From positions 195,158-259,157 of the forward strand of contig JH720294.1 of assembly GCA_000231825.2 (NCBI GenBank): 64,000 nucleotides of DNA, read 5' to 3'. Origin of the DNA: Tetrahymena elliotti 4EA. Taxonomy: Eukaryota > Ciliophora > Oligohymenophorea > Hymenostomatida > Tetrahymenidae. The position numbers and the translations under genes are program-made. Under the pieces are notes generated by a model. The model saw nothing but the letters and a program-made list of their open reading frames with translations. It searched no databases and was not told the DNA's origin. Each line of letters opens with the position of its first letter. Position 1 is the first letter of the stretch. Below are positions 38,690 through 51,100 of the stretch, in pieces.

Positions 38690-39431
38690 ATGTCTAATAG
38701 TCCTTCACCAAGCAAATAGTCTCCTAAAAACTCTTCCATGTCAATTACTAAAAAGGATGACATGAAGTAAATATTTAAAAATTAGGTTGATAGGTAAATT
38801 CTCACTTTACGCTAAGAAAAGCATTACTTAAATTACTATTAGCTTAAAAATAATTAGATAAACATTAGGAGAAGTTTAACAATTAAATAAAGCAAGTCAA
38901 TAAAAATATAAGCAAGTGAAGGAAAATTATGAGCTGTAATTACCTAATTTCAAGAAAATAAGAAAAGATCTAGATGTTATACATAAATCAATAGTTAAAG
39001 TTCTAGTAATTGAAGAAAGAATAGCTTAAATCAAAGAGGTTAAAGATGAATAATCTAAATTATAATAATAATAATTATTAGAGCAACAAAATGCTTAAAA
39101 AGAAAAAAATTAAATAGAAAATGGAATATAATCTTAAGAATAAAATTAAGAGTAAATCCAAGAATAGTAAAATACAAATCAAGAGTAGCTAAACCAATAA
39201 ATTTAAGATAATAATTAAAAAGAGCTTATTTCAGTCTAAAGTGTTGATTAAAGTCAAGTACCCTCTTAAAATGAAGACCAAAATATAGATAAAACTGAAG
39301 CTATTGAAAACTAATAGGATAAAGCTTAAAATCAAAATTTGGAAAACCAAGCAAATATTTAATAGGATTAAACATTAATTTAAGATGATTAGTAGGAAGA
39401 AATAAACAAGCCTGATGAAACAAAAGATTGA
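38690..39431 (+). CDS. KXD1: KxDL-family BORC/BLOC-1 subunit
   Basis: A predicted 230-residue coiled-coil protein. Exons 38690-38793 and 38843-39431 flank a 49-base intron (GTAAATTC...TATTAG) and join in phase. After a Ser/Pro-rich start, the segment DSLKIIRQTLGEVQQLNKAS leads into YELQLPNFKKIRKDLDVIHK. This carries the K-x-D-L signature in the same context as animal KXD1 (Lys-Arg-Asp-Leu-Asp followed by Ile/Phe). In other eukaryotes this family is part of BORC and BLOC-1-related complexes that position lysosomes; that role is assumed here. The C-terminal half (after about residue 110) is a Gln/Asn/Glu-rich low-complexity tail with no counterpart in animal KXD1 that I recall. Many of its Gln are TAA/TAG codons. 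Confidence 0.75.
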
Positions 39432-39965
39432 ATTTTTTCAAAATATACAATTTTAACAAAATATCTATCAAGAATTAATTTGATTTTTTCAATATATATT
39501 ATATATATCTTATAAAAATATTTTAATCACATTTTTTTCAGTCTTTTTTATTTGATTTATTTTAATTTAATTAAATAATCTAAATCCTGATATATTAAAT
39601 ACTTAAGAATTTATTTTTAGTTTAAAATTTAAGATTTTAAGATATAAAATTGAAATAAGAGAAAGTAAATAAAAAAAATGTTATTTCAGAAGATTTTATA
39701 TTATTTAAATTTTACAATTGGCATGTAATTTAATAAAAAATTAGAGCTTTTTAAAAATAGAATTAAGCATATTTTCCAAATACCCAATATTTATTATTCA
39801 TTTAATAATTTAGTTTTATTTTAATTATTAACAAAAAAAGACTATAAAAATTAAATTAAATTTTTGTTATAATCGAGAGAAAATCATAATGTTTTTTTTT
39901 TGAATCAATAAATTATAAATACATTTTACTAAAAACATAATAAAGACATATTTTTTAATTCAATT
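39432..39965. other. Convergent spacer between KXD1 and GPATCH1
   Basis: The AT-rich 3' flanks of two convergent genes. No gene or RNA seen. Confidence 0.5.
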
Positions 39966-42645
39966 TCAATTTTATTAATCAGCCTCTTCTTCTTCATCAT
40001 CATCTTCATCTCCAAATATTGATTTAAATAGTTAAATTGGAGGTTTTTCTTTTATAATTTCTTTTTATTCTAACTCCATTTCTTCAATGATTTTCTTATT
40101 TTCTTAGATTTCAGAATCTCTTTACTGCTTTTTATCATAGAACTTCTATGAGACATCGTAAATAGAATTTCCATTTTCAAATTTATTATCCTTTTTAAAA
40201 TTGGTTTTAATTTAAAAATTAAAATTGAATTTAATTACTTTTTTATTGCTTTTTCCATTGGTATTTTTTTCAAATTCTTCATCTAAATCCATGTCATTTT
40301 CATCTTTATATGAAATTAAACCATACTTATTTGATTTAAATTCAGCTGGCAAACCAAAAGATTATAAATTTTTTGATTCTTGAACAAATGCTTTTGTTTA
40401 TAAAATATTATCTTTATCTTGAAGCAACTTAAACTCTTCCATTTTCTTATCAAAATACTCTTTATCTTTATAGGGTGGAATGACTCCAAATCTTTTACAT
40501 AATAATTTATCAGGGAAGAAGGGTTTTGTAGTACGGAAGTTCTTAATTTCGTCTATTTTTTTTTACAAGTCGTCAATTTTATCAATAACTGTTTTTTATT
40601 TTTAATTTTTGTCTTAGATTTCATTATATAATTTTTAAAATTCCTTTTATTCAGCCTTCATCTCTTTGTAACTCATGAGCTTCATTTAATAATAAAATCC
40701 TTTAAGTCTATTTTGTTCACTTAATATTAATAAATTACTTAAGCCACTTATATAAAAATTCCTTTTCCTTCTTTTTCTTATACCCAGGTTTAGTAACGTT
40801 GCTATTTTTAAGCATCCCATGATTTATAAACTTAATTTTTACTTTCTTCAGTTTCTGGTTCTTCTTCCTCCTTAGCTTTAACAAACTTCTTTGTTTCTAT
40901 TTGTTCCTTTATTTTATCTTTTTAAATGTTAGTCATTTACACTTATTTTCAAAAATAATTCTTACCAATTTCTTGCTAGCCTTCAAGAATTGCTTATCTT
41001 TATTCTGCATTTAATTTTTGAATTTTTTTCTTTTGTTTTTGGAATTCAATCATTTTTCCACCGCTTTTGATGTATTCCTGCATCTTTTTGTAGGGGTTAT
41101 AGGTCTCTGGAACTACTATCTTGTTTTATCTATTAAAGTTTTAAAAATAAAACCCAAAAAATCAAAAAAGATTACTTCAATTATATCTGCAAGGGTTATG
41201 AATCTTTAATAAAAAGCAAATTTAATCCTTTCATTTTCATATAAGAGTGCTTTAACATTTTTTAATCTTCTTATTTCTTAACTACCTCCTAATTATCATC
41301 TATTAGTTAAAAAAAATTAAACAAATAACTAAAAATTAATCATAAAGTTACATTCAATAGCTTTTTTAGACTGGTTTGCAAATACATCATCTTCATCATC
41401 TTCTTCATAATTGTAATTATTCTTAAAATTTGTATAAATTCTATTCTCTTCTTTCTTTTTTTCTTATTCCTCTTCTATTTCTTCTTATGTTAAGTAAGAC
41501 CTCTTCATAATCCTATTAAAATCCTCCTCTGCAAATTCATCTACATCATTTTTTTCTTTAAAAGAATTTTAAATAAAGGTAAAACCCTTCAAAATAAAAA
41601 AAAAACTATTGATAGATTTGAATGCTTAAGATATTTATTAAATACCTTTAATTTTTTGTTTTATTTTGTGAATGTGAATTATTAATTTTATTTTTATAAT
41701 AAATACCTTTGCTGTCTTTAAATCCAAAACCATTAAAGTTAGTTTTTATCTTGTAATTTTCCATATTATCAAAAGATTGCTTCTAGTTATTTTGAATAAA
41801 CCCATCATCATTTCTATCAAGATCATCTATATTAATTTCTTCATCTTCTTAGTATTCTTATTCACTTTGCTATATACTTTGCCCTTAAATGTTCTTTATA
41901 ATTGCTTCTTTCTTCTTTCTCCTAAACTATATATTGTTTAGTATCTCCCATCCAATAGTTTTTCTCTATTCTACTAAGAGCTCAGAAGGAACTTTTCCAA
42001 AAAAACTTTTCAAAAATATTTATTATATCAACTACATTTAAAGTTTGAGTTAAAATTCTTACTTATCTCCAAATTATTTAGTCTGCATATTTTCTAATTA
42101 ATTGCTAAAAGTATCATAGTCTTCTTTTGTTGTCAAATTAGCACCAATAACATGAGTTCCCTAAATTATTTTATATCAATCAATATGAAATATATTTTTG
42201 AATTAAATATTTACTAGATCTTCTTCATCCATATAATCTTATATAGATTAAGTGGTTTTATTACTAGCTGTTATATTTACATTAATTAGAATTTATTTCT
42301 TATTTCTACTTCTAATATCTAATCATACCTCTGTTCTGTCTAGAAGAAGAAAATGTCTTTGGCACAAAACCCTATTCTGAACCTACTGTTCCTTTGTACC
42401 CAGCAGAAAATCCTCCTTTAATTATGTAAATATTTAGAATTATTAGAATAAACTAATAAAAATAAATACCTGTAAATGCACCATGAAATCTCTTATGTCC
42501 TTTTTCATTTACTGCCTTTTATATTTAATTAAAATAATAAAATACTCATTTAGATACTAAAAATAAAAACCTTTTAATTATAGAAATTCTATTTTTGTTT
42601 GATTTCTTCTTCTTCAAATCTTGTACCTATTAATAATCTGTCCAT
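39966..42645 (-). CDS. GPATCH1: GPATCH1-like spliceosome-associated protein
   Basis: A nuclear RNA-processing protein recognised along its whole length. The N-terminus has LLIGTRFEEEE and then, across short exons, NEKGHKRFHGAFTGGFSAGY and KTFSSSRQNR, followed by DYMDEEDL, the hallmark block of GPATCH1. Exons include 42645-42571, 42515-42470, 42415-42329, 42237-42215, 42160-42063 and 42005-41707, all in phase, with several more down to 39966. The middle has IVVPETYNPYKKMQEY. The C-terminal part has FFPDKLLCKRFGVIPPY and PPIQLFKSIFGDEDD, both matching conserved GPATCH1 segments, and ends in an acidic tail at TGA 39968-39966. The G-patch itself looks degenerate: KTIGWEILNNIQFRRKK aligns with the first half of the motif but lacks the following Gly-rich part. 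Some internal exon borders near 41700-41590 and 40800-40700 are unsure. Confidence 0.85.
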
Positions 42646-43738
42646 CTTTAGAATATTAGTAATTTTCAATAATTAAGAATCTAATATTTAACAAATTGAT
42701 TAATTACTTAAATTAAAAAAGAAGAAAGTTTGATTAGATATTTACTATCAGAAAGATATCTGCAAGCAAATAATAATCATTATAAATTTAGTGTCTAAAT
42801 ATTCAATAATAGATTTATTAAAATCTTAAATTTAAAACTATTAATTTTTATTATATTCAACAGAATGCTACTTTTTCTGGCAATTATTTATTTTTTGGAT
42901 TTTAAAAAAATATATTGTTCTAACTAAATATTCTACAGTTTGTTTGATTTCAATTGTAGTTTAAATTCTTTAATTTATCGTTTTTTACTTTTAATTTCTT
43001 TAATATTAATTTCTAAATTACATTCCAATGTTTACAACTATAAAAACACAAAATCTTTTAAAAATATGAATCAATTTGTTTTTTTAATTGATAGTTAATC
43101 TAATAATTCTTCTTTTAGACTAGTTTTTGAGTAATTAAAATTTTTTTATGTATTTTTATTCTTTAGATTTAATAAAATATTTACTTATCTAATTTTTATA
43201 CAAATTTATAAACTATTTAATGCTATTTTGAAATGAAATCATTTATGTTCTTCATTATTTGATGCCATTTTTGAATTTCAATCAATTTAATTCCCAAATG
43301 AGAAAATATCAAATTAAAAATGTAAATTTAATAAATGAAAATTTGACATAATTTATATTATCATAATTATTTAAATAAATTTTTTAAATTTTATCTCTAA
43401 ACTACGAAATTTATTGAACATTAAATTATAAAGAAGAAAATAAGAATGGATAAAACAGAAATGTAAAATTATTTTTAATTTTTGAATATAAAATAGTAAT
43501 AGTATGTATTTAGTAAGAATAATTAAAAGCAGGATAATCAAAACGAAGAAAATTTAAACATATGTGGAAGGATATGCATGCTTAATTAATTAACAATTAA
43601 TTCAAAACAAAAAGGAATTATTTATATGATTATGTATCTAAATGAATTAATTTTGATATAAAATTTAAATAAAATCAATAATTAAATATATTTAGAAAAA
43701 ATAATAATAAATTGAATTTTATCTTCTTTGAAAGTAGA
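42646..43738. promoter_or_regulatory. Divergent promoter region of GPATCH1 and EMC1
   Basis: About 1.1 kb between two divergent start codons. It is AT-rich. A plus-strand ORF from ATG 43446 to TGA 43715 (89 codons, starting MDKTEMQNYFQFLN) lies just before EMC1. Its beginning is somewhat protein-like, but most of its Gln come from TAA/TAG and it soon turns spacer-like, so I do not call it a gene. Confidence 0.45.
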
Positions 43739-46700
43739 ATGAGGCAAAAGGCTTAAATCCTAGCACTTTTAGTTATAGCCTTGGCAACAATTTAGATTGA
43801 AGCTAAGTATGCTCATAACATAGGTGTTACTGACTGGACTAGCAAAAATATAGGTGTTATTAACTAAGCAATCATAGATAGATCATCTATTTACTTTTTA
43901 GGTGGATCTGGATTGTTTGGACATATGAACAGAGAAACAGGTTTTTATTTTTGTTTGAGTTGGAAAATTAAATTAAATTGCATCAATTAAAATTTAAAAG
44001 GTTAGATTTAAGTTAGTCATGGCATTGACAGTGGAAGAATTATCTCCTGGAAGAGTTAAGAAGAAGAATGTAATTTTAATAATATATTTAAAAATGAATA
44101 AGCAATGAGCTTTTATTTTAATAAAATAAAGATAACGAAAAGATTTTAGTATAAGATAAGTCAGGTCTTTTAGCATATAATGTAGTAAAATCTAAATTCG
44201 ACTAAATTAATGTAGAAAAGTAAAACATTTCAAATATTTAGTGCATTTGGTTATTTATTTTTTCAAATAAAGCAAATTAGCAAATATGGTTGATCACTCT
44301 TTCATTAGTCACTCAAATTTATTAATGCTTACTCAAAAACAATTAGTTTTAGTCTCTAGATCAAGTGCTGAAACACTTTTAGAGGCTTCTGAGTAAATTA
44401 TTCACAAAAAACTAATTTAAAAAAATAATAATAATTTCTTTTTAACAAATGTAGAAATTAAACTTTTTACAAGTTAATTAAGTCCTCTTAAACTCAATAT
44501 GTATTAGTCTTAATCAACAACAACAATTAAGTGTGCATTCAATCTATTTAGAAGGATGATCTCCTTAACAAGAAAATAACTTAAGTTTCAAATGACAAGT
44601 TGAAGTGTTGGGAATAGTCTTCTGAAGAATTGAAATAAGCTGATCTTTAGAAAATTTTGATTAGCTCAAACTACATTATTTACAATACTTAAGCATACTT
44701 CTTTAAAACTAGCAAATTCATCTCAACTCCTGAGTTATAAAACGAAGTAAGTTAATTGTTTTTATTTGATCAATCAATTTATATAATTTTATAAAGGATT
44801 AACTTCATTTAGATTACAAGACTGGAATTTTTGTCATAGCTAGAAATTATTAAGCAAGCTTTTATGTTTTAGAAGAAGATTCTTTCTATTTAATTTACAA
44901 GTTTGATAAATCTGGTGCTTACCACTTTGCATTTGATCACCAAATTGCTAACAAGAAGACATTTAGTTTTATTGCTTACATGATGAATGATAATTCTTGC
45001 AAGCTTTATTAAATTAACTTAGAAAGCCCCAAGCAATAAAAGGAAGCTATTTTATTAGCTTAATACAATAATAAAGTTGCTGAATCATAGCCTGCTAAAG
45101 TAAAATAAATAGAATTTAAAAATTGAAAATTTAATAAATATTTTTTTAAAATAGTTTTGGTTGAAGTCTAAGGATGGGCAAGAGATTTTAGTTTAAAATT
45201 AAGATTTAAGAACCTATTACTTAGTCCTTGTAAATTTAATTTATGTATTTAAGAATAAATATTGAATTGTCTCAATTAATAATTAGTCAAATGTCTAACT
45301 TGAATTACCTGGAAGTGGTGAAAAATGGTTCAGAGAAGATGGATTAGCTCTTTTAGATGGAGTTATTATGGTTGATTACAATTAAGCTTAAAGCAAAAAG
45401 ATTAGTTCATATTATCAATCACTTGGTAAATTTGCAAATTGATTTAATTTCATAGAAAAATAAATATTTTTAAATATTTAGAAAAGAATGGAGTTAACAA
45501 CCCTCTCTTCTTGATTCCTAATTTGGTCTTGAGATTCACTTCTGAAATATAAAATGCTTTTACTTACTTAAAATAAAATTCTTCTAATATCTTGAATTTC
45601 TTACAATAGTTAGTCAATGTTAGAAGTCTTTAAGATTTAGGTGCTTTAAACAAAGTAATTTTATCATAAAATTGAAAAATCAATTTTACCTAACTAAAAT
45701 CTTTAAAAAAGCTCATCACTTCAGATGCTGAATACGACATCACTTATGCCCTCAAGAAGGTAACTATTGGTGTCAACAAAAACAGAACTATCTACTCTAT
45801 TGATTCAAAGACTGGAGAAATCCTTTGGAAGTAAAAAATATCAAATAATAAAATAAAAAATTAATATTCTTATTATAACAACATTACTGAAGAACATCAT
45901 TCATTGCTAGATATGTTACTCCTGATTATAATTTCCATGGATTCTTTTAGATTGAAAATAAAAAAAATAATACAGTCACCTAAGAGACTTGTTTTATTTA
46001 CCACTCCCCTGTTACCACCAAGCTTTTTATTTTTACGTAAAAAATTAAATTGAATTATTTAAGATTTAAATGAATTTTATTAAATATTAGTGCTGATCCC
46101 TTAACTGGAAACTTAAATTATGTTGGTAGACACTTAATGAGCTAAGTTAAGAATATTTTCAAGATTAATATTAACACTCCTAGTGTATAACAAGCTATTG
46201 CTATCATTGATCAAGACTTCAATATTTATGGTTATCCTTCTGATGTTGCTAATCCTTTAGCTGAAGACATTCATGATAATATCTTCTACTTGCATGATAA
46301 ATAGTCAAATATTATCAATGGATTCAAATACCATAATGGAAAATTCTTTAAAATTTGGAATCATTCTCTTTCATCTCAGGTAACTCTTTGAAATCAATCT
46401 ACTTTCATTTTTCATTCAATCATAACAAAAATAAATACCAAACATAAAATTTTAAATCTTATTAGGAATAATTAGTTGATATCCAAAGCTCCAATAAGGA
46501 ACAAAACCATCCTAAAATAGCTTTGTTTGATGACACTAAAATTATCCTCAAACACATTGATTATAGTAACATCGCAGTATTGACAAAGAAGCATCAAGAT
46601 TAATCTTTAAGTGGAAACGGTATTTTGACTTTGACTATTCTCAACTGTAAGACTGGACGTTAAATATACAGTTAATATGAAAAGAATGTTAATTTGGACT

Positions 46701-47600
46701 ATCCTATTAACTTAATTTATGATGAAAATGGCGTTTTTGTCAGCTATTACAACCCCATTTTCTCTATCTATTAAATTTGGACAATTGAACTCTTCTCTAA
46801 GAAAATGGAAAATAACTTCGTTTCTATGTAAAATAAATAACTGCTTGAAATATTTTATTAATGAATTTAAACAAAAGGTTGTAAAACTATTACTTTTCAG
46901 AGAGTGGTGCTAAATATGAAGACTTCAATTACTTGAATGAAAATATGGATATCATAGCTCTTGAATAAAAATATGGTTATAGTTTGGGTATCAAGAAGAT
47001 GGCTGCAGTAACCACAAAATTAAGTTTAACTAAGCGTAACTTAATGATTATTACTCCTAACAATTAAATTCATTCTTTGGATCGTGACATACTTTCAACT
47101 CGTAGAGCAGTTAAATTACCTAAGGATAATTAATTATAAAATGCTTTCTCCTTCGAAAGTACTACTTTACCTCCCTACAGCTACATGGTTCCTATTGATA
47201 GACTGAGCATCATCTCTTTTTATGAAAATGTAATTATAAACATATGATTTATTAAATAAGATTAATTTTATTATTTAAACAAATAGCTTAATGACATCAA
47301 AGAAATCTACTTTTCAGGCTCTAATTTGGAATCCACAATTCTCTTTATAGCATATGGAACTGATGTATTTATGAGTTCAATAGCTCCTGATAGAGTAAAA
47401 ATAAAATTTCTTTAAATCAAAAATAAATATAATATTTTAAAAAATAGACATATGATATGATTAATGAAGATTTTAATTATATTGCAGTCACCCTCTCAAT
47501 TATCATCAGTATTGTAGGAGTTTTCGTAGTCAAAAAATATGCTACTTAATCCAATCTTCACAGATTATTCGAAAATAAGGAAATAACAACTCCTATGTGA
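43739..47600 (+). CDS. EMC1: ER membrane protein complex subunit 1
   Basis: EMC1 is the large lumenal, beta-propeller scaffold subunit of the ER membrane complex, which inserts tail-anchored and multi-pass proteins. The protein begins with a signal peptide (QILALLVIALATIQIEA) followed by DWTSKNIGVINQAIIDRSSI and GGSGLFGHMNRETG. Propeller-type repeats include GIDSGRIISWK and, near 45780, RTIYSIDSKTGEILWK. The C-terminal EMC1 domain is clear: ITPNNQIHSLDRDIL, GSNLESTILFIAYGTDVF, then APDRTYDMINEDFNY running straight into the single membrane helix. A short cytosolic tail ends at TGA 47598-47600. At least ten short GT-AG introns interrupt the gene. Sure borders include exons 43739-43940, 44001-44069 and 44132-44211. 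Confidence 0.88.
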
Positions 47601-48156
47601 AAAAAATTATTTAAAGGCACAAAAAATGTTTATGTATGTATTTATTTACTTTTTACATAAAATTAAGTAAATTAATCAAAGAAAGCTAAAGCTATCTGCT
47701 TAATAATTAAATGTTTACTGTAAATAAATTTTAATTTAAATTTCTCAAACATTTTTATATTTTAATAAAAAACAAATAAATTTTGTCTTTAATTTTGAAT
47801 AAAAAAAATAACATTTTCAAGAATAAATTATTTTCGTCTTCAAATCTGTCTTAAACAAATAAAAAGCGAATTTTTACAATTATTTAAAATTTATAATTAA
47901 GTTTGGAAGAAGTAGAAATTGAAAAGGAATTTTAATAATAAAAATTTATAAATATCCTCAAAAACAATTTCTTATGAAATATACATACATGTTATAGTAG
48001 AAAACAGCAAACATTTTTGTTTAATTAATAACATTATATTTTTTTTATTTTACAGAACTCGAAAACAATTAGTTAGAAAAGTAGAAATTTGCTTAGAAAA
48101 GTAGAGCAAATTAATAATTTAATTATTAACAATTTATTTTTTTAAGCCCAAATAAA
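47601..48156. other. Spacer between EMC1 and channel 3
   Basis: AT-rich sequence holding the EMC1 3' end and channel 3 upstream region. No gene seen. Confidence 0.5.
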
Positions 48157-51100
48157 ATGAACAAGTCAAACTTAATAATTGCGAAGGAATTAGACTAACT
48201 CAACCATAGAGAATATAACGAAAGTTTTAATATATCCAATTTAAATAGCTTTTAAAATGATCTATCAGAAGTAGGGAAGGGAATGAAATATAAAATGGAC
48301 AAACAAGTTGTAGATAATGAATTTTGTTAAATATGCTTCAAAAGAGACTCTTCGGTAATATCAGAAAATTCTTTATATGAAAAAAATTAGTAAGAAAGTA
48401 GACCTTAAAATTTTAACAATCAAAAAACTCAAGATGAAAGCTTTGTGTTTAACAAAAATAATAATTAGTTTCTCTACTCTAAAAGTAATGTTAATTAAGC
48501 AACTACAGATAGAGAAGTAGAAGGAGTCTTTAAATTTGAATAAATCAACAAAGGTCAATATTAAACATAAAAGCAAAATAGTGATAAAATAGATAATAAA
48601 TTAAATGATACTATGAACCAACAGCTCAGCAAATAGGATTAAGAATAGCTAAATAGGACAAAAAATATATCAGACTAAATAAGTTAAAACTCTCCACTAT
48701 TAAAAAAGCAGTAGAGTAAAAAAATGAAATCTCAATACAGTAATCACTCAGGCCTTAATGATTCTACTAACCGTAATCAGATGCCTTTCACTTTTAATGG
48801 ACCAGATTCTTCCATAAACAAACCTAATCCTGATATCACAGACACATTTGATATTTAGAATAATAATTTATAAATTAATACCAAAAAGAAACCCCCTACC
48901 TTTTCGTAATTTACTATTCTTTTCATATTTTTTCTAAAAATTATTTTAGCTATTCTAAATTCAAAAAATTTTTTATCATTTTTCAACAAAATATTTTATT
49001 TTTTTACAGAAATAATTTTCTTGAAAAATAAAAAATTTTAATTCTCAATATTAATATATCTATTTTAACAATAATCAATTTGGCTTATAATTTAACAATT
49101 TCAAGCACAATATTATTCCTAGTTGTTTAATGATTTAATTAATTTAGTTCTATTATTATCCAGCTCTTAATTAAAAATTCGTAAACTATCATTAATTTTT
49201 AAAAACCTTTTTTATTACAAAATAAAAAATTATTAAAGTAATAAATGTGAATTAAACAAAGAATGATTGTTTCTTATTAAAACATTTACTCTTTGATAAA
49301 TCAACATCAAATTTTTATTTTGATAAAAACTCTCAAAAAATAAAAATTCTGAGAGACATTAAAGTAAATAAAGCATTTTAATAAAAGAGAGACTAAATAA
49401 TTGTTTTTTAATACAAATAGTAAGCTTCAGATATTTTACATAAGCTTAACATTAATCAAAAATTATTTTTTTTAGATTTTTAAAAAAAGAAATACTTTTA
49501 TTATCGCAAGTACTAATTTTTTATGTTAATTTTTAAAAGAAAAAGCAATAATGGGATGAAATCAAAAAAGAACTAAAAATCAGAAAATTTTGTGAAGATG
49601 AAATCTGAGATGTTTAAACTGTTCACTTTCATTAAACCAAAAATAAAAAAATTTCTTTCTAACAGAACTGTGCTTGGTAGAACTAAATAGTTAACTTCTT
49701 AAGTTCGCTTGCATATAAATGATTATTCAGATTTCAATGTAATATCAGAAAAGAAAAATTTGGCTGTCTCATGCTTTATTTATTTTTTAAACCTTTTAGA
49801 AAATGTGTGCTCTAAGCTGAGATTAAATAAATTACCTCTCTTTGACCCAGAAAATGTTTTCAAAATAATATTTAATACAATTATTGTTATATATAACTGG
49901 TTTTATATTATACTTATTTCTTTGTAAATATTCTTTGGTGCTTACAGTAAATATGATAAAATGTTTACTTTGATTGCAGAGGTTGCATGGATATCAGAAA
50001 TGGTTGTTTAAATGAACACTGCTTGCTATCATAAAAATTAATTCACTAAAGATAGGAAATTGATCATGAAAATCTATTTGAAGGAATACTTCTTTTTTGA
50101 AGTAATTCCTTTGATATTTTAACAAAAAACATCAAGCAATAGATACATTTATGTGTTACTAAGGCTGCCTTTGCTTTTAAAGTTAAAAGGAATGATGATC
50201 ATTGTAAAAAAGCTAGAATTTTATATTTTGTTATCTATAAAAAGGCATTATTTTCTTCAGCTTTTTAATCTAGTTGCTGAAACTCTCTTATTAGGTCATC
50301 TAATTGCTTGCATATGGAATTCTGTAGCTGAATTCTAAATTGGAATTTTAGATGTATAAGATACATGGAAGCAAAATAGCAATGTAGATACTTCCTAATG
50401 GTATAATGTCTATATTGATTGTATGTACTATGCATTTGCTACTATGATGACTGTAGGAACAAATCCTCACACTATCATGGAAAAGTCTTTCACAGCTATG
50501 TTTATGTTGGTATGTTCTATGCAATTAGCATTTATTATTAGTACAATCGACCAAATTATTAGTGAGATTAACAAATCAAATAGGGAGTATAAAGAAGACT
50601 TAAATGTCTTAAACTAATACATGAGAAGAAAAAAGATTGATTTGTAATTCTTTTTATTTCTTCAAATTTTTCGAATTATTTAAATCTATTTTACAAATTC
50701 AATTGGATATTTCTATAAAATGATGATAAAAATTCTAATTCAGTTTTATTTAATCTTCAATCTAAAACTATTCCCAAAATTTTAAGAAATTTGTAAATTA
50801 ATTCATTTTATAACTAAAAGGAGCCTACAAAGAAGAGTGAATTTACATCTGAAAAAGTAATATTAGCAGCAAAGTAGAGATAAAATTTTAATAGAAAAAA
50901 AGGCTTTATCTAAGCTTAGTATGTATATGTAAAATGAATTGATAGTGTAATCAAACAAAAAAATTTTGAAAGAGTTTGCTTTTTTCTATAATCTCTTCTC
51001 AGAAAGCACTCTCTCTAAAATTTACACTATTATGGAAGAAGTAGTGTATGCTCCTTTTTAAATTATATATGGATAGAAGTCATTTGAAGAAGAATCTAAA

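Noticed and set aside
41018..41209. Plus-strand ORF of 63 codons
   Set aside because: Antisense to GPATCH1 exons, with a Leu/Phe-rich shadow composition.
43446..43715. 89-codon ORF upstream of EMC1
   Set aside because: Only its first third is protein-like; many glutamines arise from TAA/TAG in AT-rich DNA, and it occupies the EMC1 promoter region.
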